This document shows positions 62,735 to 64,000 of a stretch of DNA of 64,000 nt, one piece after another (the first letter of the stretch is position 1; every line of letters begins with the position of its first letter). Origin of the DNA: Magnolia sinica (lineage: Eukaryota; Streptophyta; Magnoliopsida; Magnoliales; Magnoliaceae); NCBI RefSeq assembly GCF_029962835.1, contig NC_080589.1, positions 20,109,586 to 20,173,585 of the forward strand, read 5' to 3'. Below the pieces are notes generated by a model. The model saw only the letters and a list, made by a program, of their open reading frames with translations. It made no database searches and was not told where the DNA came from. The translations under genes were made by a program, and so were the position numbers.

Positions 62735-63075
62735 TAGGTATGTGCACGTGCACACCTTTGCATACGTGTCATGGGCGTCTAATCCGAATGGTCCATGTGA
62801 TGCGGCATCCCATGAAACCCCAAGGGACCAATTTTCATCCTGATCTAAAACTCTGGTGGGCCATAGCAAAAAGAGATGCAAATCAAGGGAGGAAACTGTT
62901 TTCTTTTTCCACGGCCCACCAAAGTTTTGGATCAAAGTAAAAGTTGGGCCCTAGGGGTTTCATGGGGTGCTGCATCACGTGGACCGTTTAGATTTTGGAC
63001 TCACATCACGTATGATAAGTTCTCAAAATGTTTGCACAAGTTTCGTGTAAACTGGTGCGCAGCTGAGCATTTGGC
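62735..63075. mobile_element. Fold-back repeat with long imperfect inverted arms
   Basis: 'ggtccatgtgatgcggcatcccatgaaacccc' near 62790-62820 is inverted near 62953-62985. The arms continue inward to 'ctctggtgggcca' and 'ggcccaccaaagttttgg', leaving a loop near 62875-62910. No clear ends or target copies. Confidence 0.6.
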
Positions 63076-63092
63076 TATATATATATATATAT

Positions 63093-63455
63093 CAGTGTTT
63101 TAAATAGCTACGTTATGTAGCGTGTAGCTTACGCTACGTAGCGTAGCATAGCCTTAACGTTATGTAGCTCATGAAAATAGCTTAATTTGCATACACTACA
63201 CGCTATGTAGCTCACATGATGTTTTCAATGATTTGTTACATTTTTCCATTTCCAATAAAAATTAGTTAACCTTTTTAATGCTTTCAGTAAAATAATCTAA
63301 ATAACAATATTAAATCAGTTTCATTGCTCTTTCTTTACCTATATACTTAATCATTTCCCTTTCTTATTACTCTAGGTTGCATTTTATTGCACCTAATATC
63401 ATGAAATTTTGTTAAATTTCATTATTAATCAGTCCAATCTGGTATTAATAAATAG
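63093..63455 (+). mobile_element. Family 1 second-subfamily MITE, right end lost
   Basis: Starts CAGTGTTTTAAATAGC directly after a TA run and follows the 47180-47748 copy ('gatttgttacattttt', 'tcattattaatcagtcca') until it breaks off in 'aatagtacga' before another TA/CA run. The right half is absent. Confidence 0.7.
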
Positions 63456-63460
63456 TACGA

Positions 63461-63495
<35 letters not shown>

Positions 63496-63617
63496 ATTTA
63501 TTATATTTTCCTATTTTTTAAATTAAAAAATAGAAGTATCTTGTAGCTTACGCTACACACTATGGAGGGTTGAATGCTACGCAACACACCACCGCCATTT
63601 AAAACATTGTTGCCCAC

Positions 63618-64000
63618 TCAATGGCCTGCAATTAAGGGTTAAAGGGAATAGAGAGACAAAATGAGGCCCAAGATCGGTGGCTAGAATCTTCATGTAGGGA
63701 CATTTTGGGCATGGCCCATGCATAAGGGGTTCTAGTAGAATCCCTCCCTCCCTCTCGTCAAGAGGCTAAGATGAGCCTATAGAGACTAGAGAGTGACCCT
63801 CTAGTCGCTCCCCCTTCTAGCAAGGAATCAGCTGTTTAATTGGCCTCCCTCAGAATACAAGAAAATACAAAAAATCTGTTTGCCAATAAAGATTTATCTC
63901 ACTCCTCACCCCTCTTTGCAAGGCTGATTTCCAGTTGTGCCTTACTCGCATGTCCTTCCAACTCACCACCCTATAGATGCAAGGGAAACAAAACGTAGAG
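63618..64000. other. Unassigned stretch at window edge
   Basis: No gene recognised. It is the continuation of the sequence left of 61749, into which the family 1 element inserted. Confidence 0.3.

Larger units (their letters stand above)
61757..63609 (+). mobile_element. hAT-like MITE, family 1, split into two ends by later insertions
   Basis: The left end, TAGTGTTTTGAATAGC, is at 61757; the right end, inverting to CAATGTTTTAAATGGCGG, is at 63609. The flanking 8-mers TTACCCAC (61749-61756) and TTGCCCAC (63610-63617) match at 7/8, so these are two ends of one insertion. 61757-62160 and about 63480-63609 match the left and right parts of the copy at 19337-19900. Everything between is later material inserted at an AT-rich microsatellite. 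Confidence 0.78.

Noticed and set aside
1-64000. Ribosomal RNA, organelle DNA insertions, Polinton-type elements, prokaryotic operons
   Set aside because: None of their signatures was seen on either strand.

Overview
The window looks like nuclear DNA of a flowering plant. The evidence is spliced genes with GT-AG introns, plant-type protein families (a DnaJ protein with two DUF3444 domains and a plant PTIP-like tandem-BRCT protein), nuclear tRNA-Pro genes, plant L1 and RTE LINEs, hAT elements and Ty3-gypsy remnants. The many fold-back repeats rich in GGGCCCAC-type words suggest a large-genome magnoliid or other early-diverging angiosperm, but that lineage guess rests on general impression only.

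Layout. 1-22 kb holds no intact host gene that I can see. It is a stack of transposons: L1 fragments on the minus strand, one L1 on the plus strand (2900-11797, with an 11-bp target duplication) that carries a 4.9-kb hAT element (4173-9114) inside it, then copies of two hAT-like non-autonomous families, several nested in one another. At 22.15-25.31 kb lies an intact single-exon gene for a 1052-residue J-domain protein. At 29.68 and 30.58 kb are two tRNA-Pro genes on opposite strands; the second looks damaged. From 31.6 to 56.0 kb runs one host gene of nine coding exons (3642 nt, 1213 residues) whose last third is a tandem BRCT module like BRCT5/6 of PTIP. Its introns (8.3, 6.6, 1.1, 0.8, 0.16, 0.66, 3.1 and 0.09 kb) hold most of the local transposons: two head-to-head gypsy remnants, a TRIM-like element, two SINEs, an RTE fragment and several hAT-like elements. 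From 56 to 64 kb are more repeats, one candidate terminal exon of an unidentified membrane protein on the minus strand (60047-60193), and a multi-layer nest of insertions (61757-63609).

No operon or defence-type system is visible. The main points for a second look are the TQ-motif repeats at the N-terminus of the BRCT protein, a hAT element that seems to have captured part of a WRKY transcription factor gene, and the nested insertions, whose order can be read from matching 8-bp target duplications. Exon joins and element boundaries were worked out by hand from splice signals, reading phase, terminal repeats and target duplications; no search or transcript was available.
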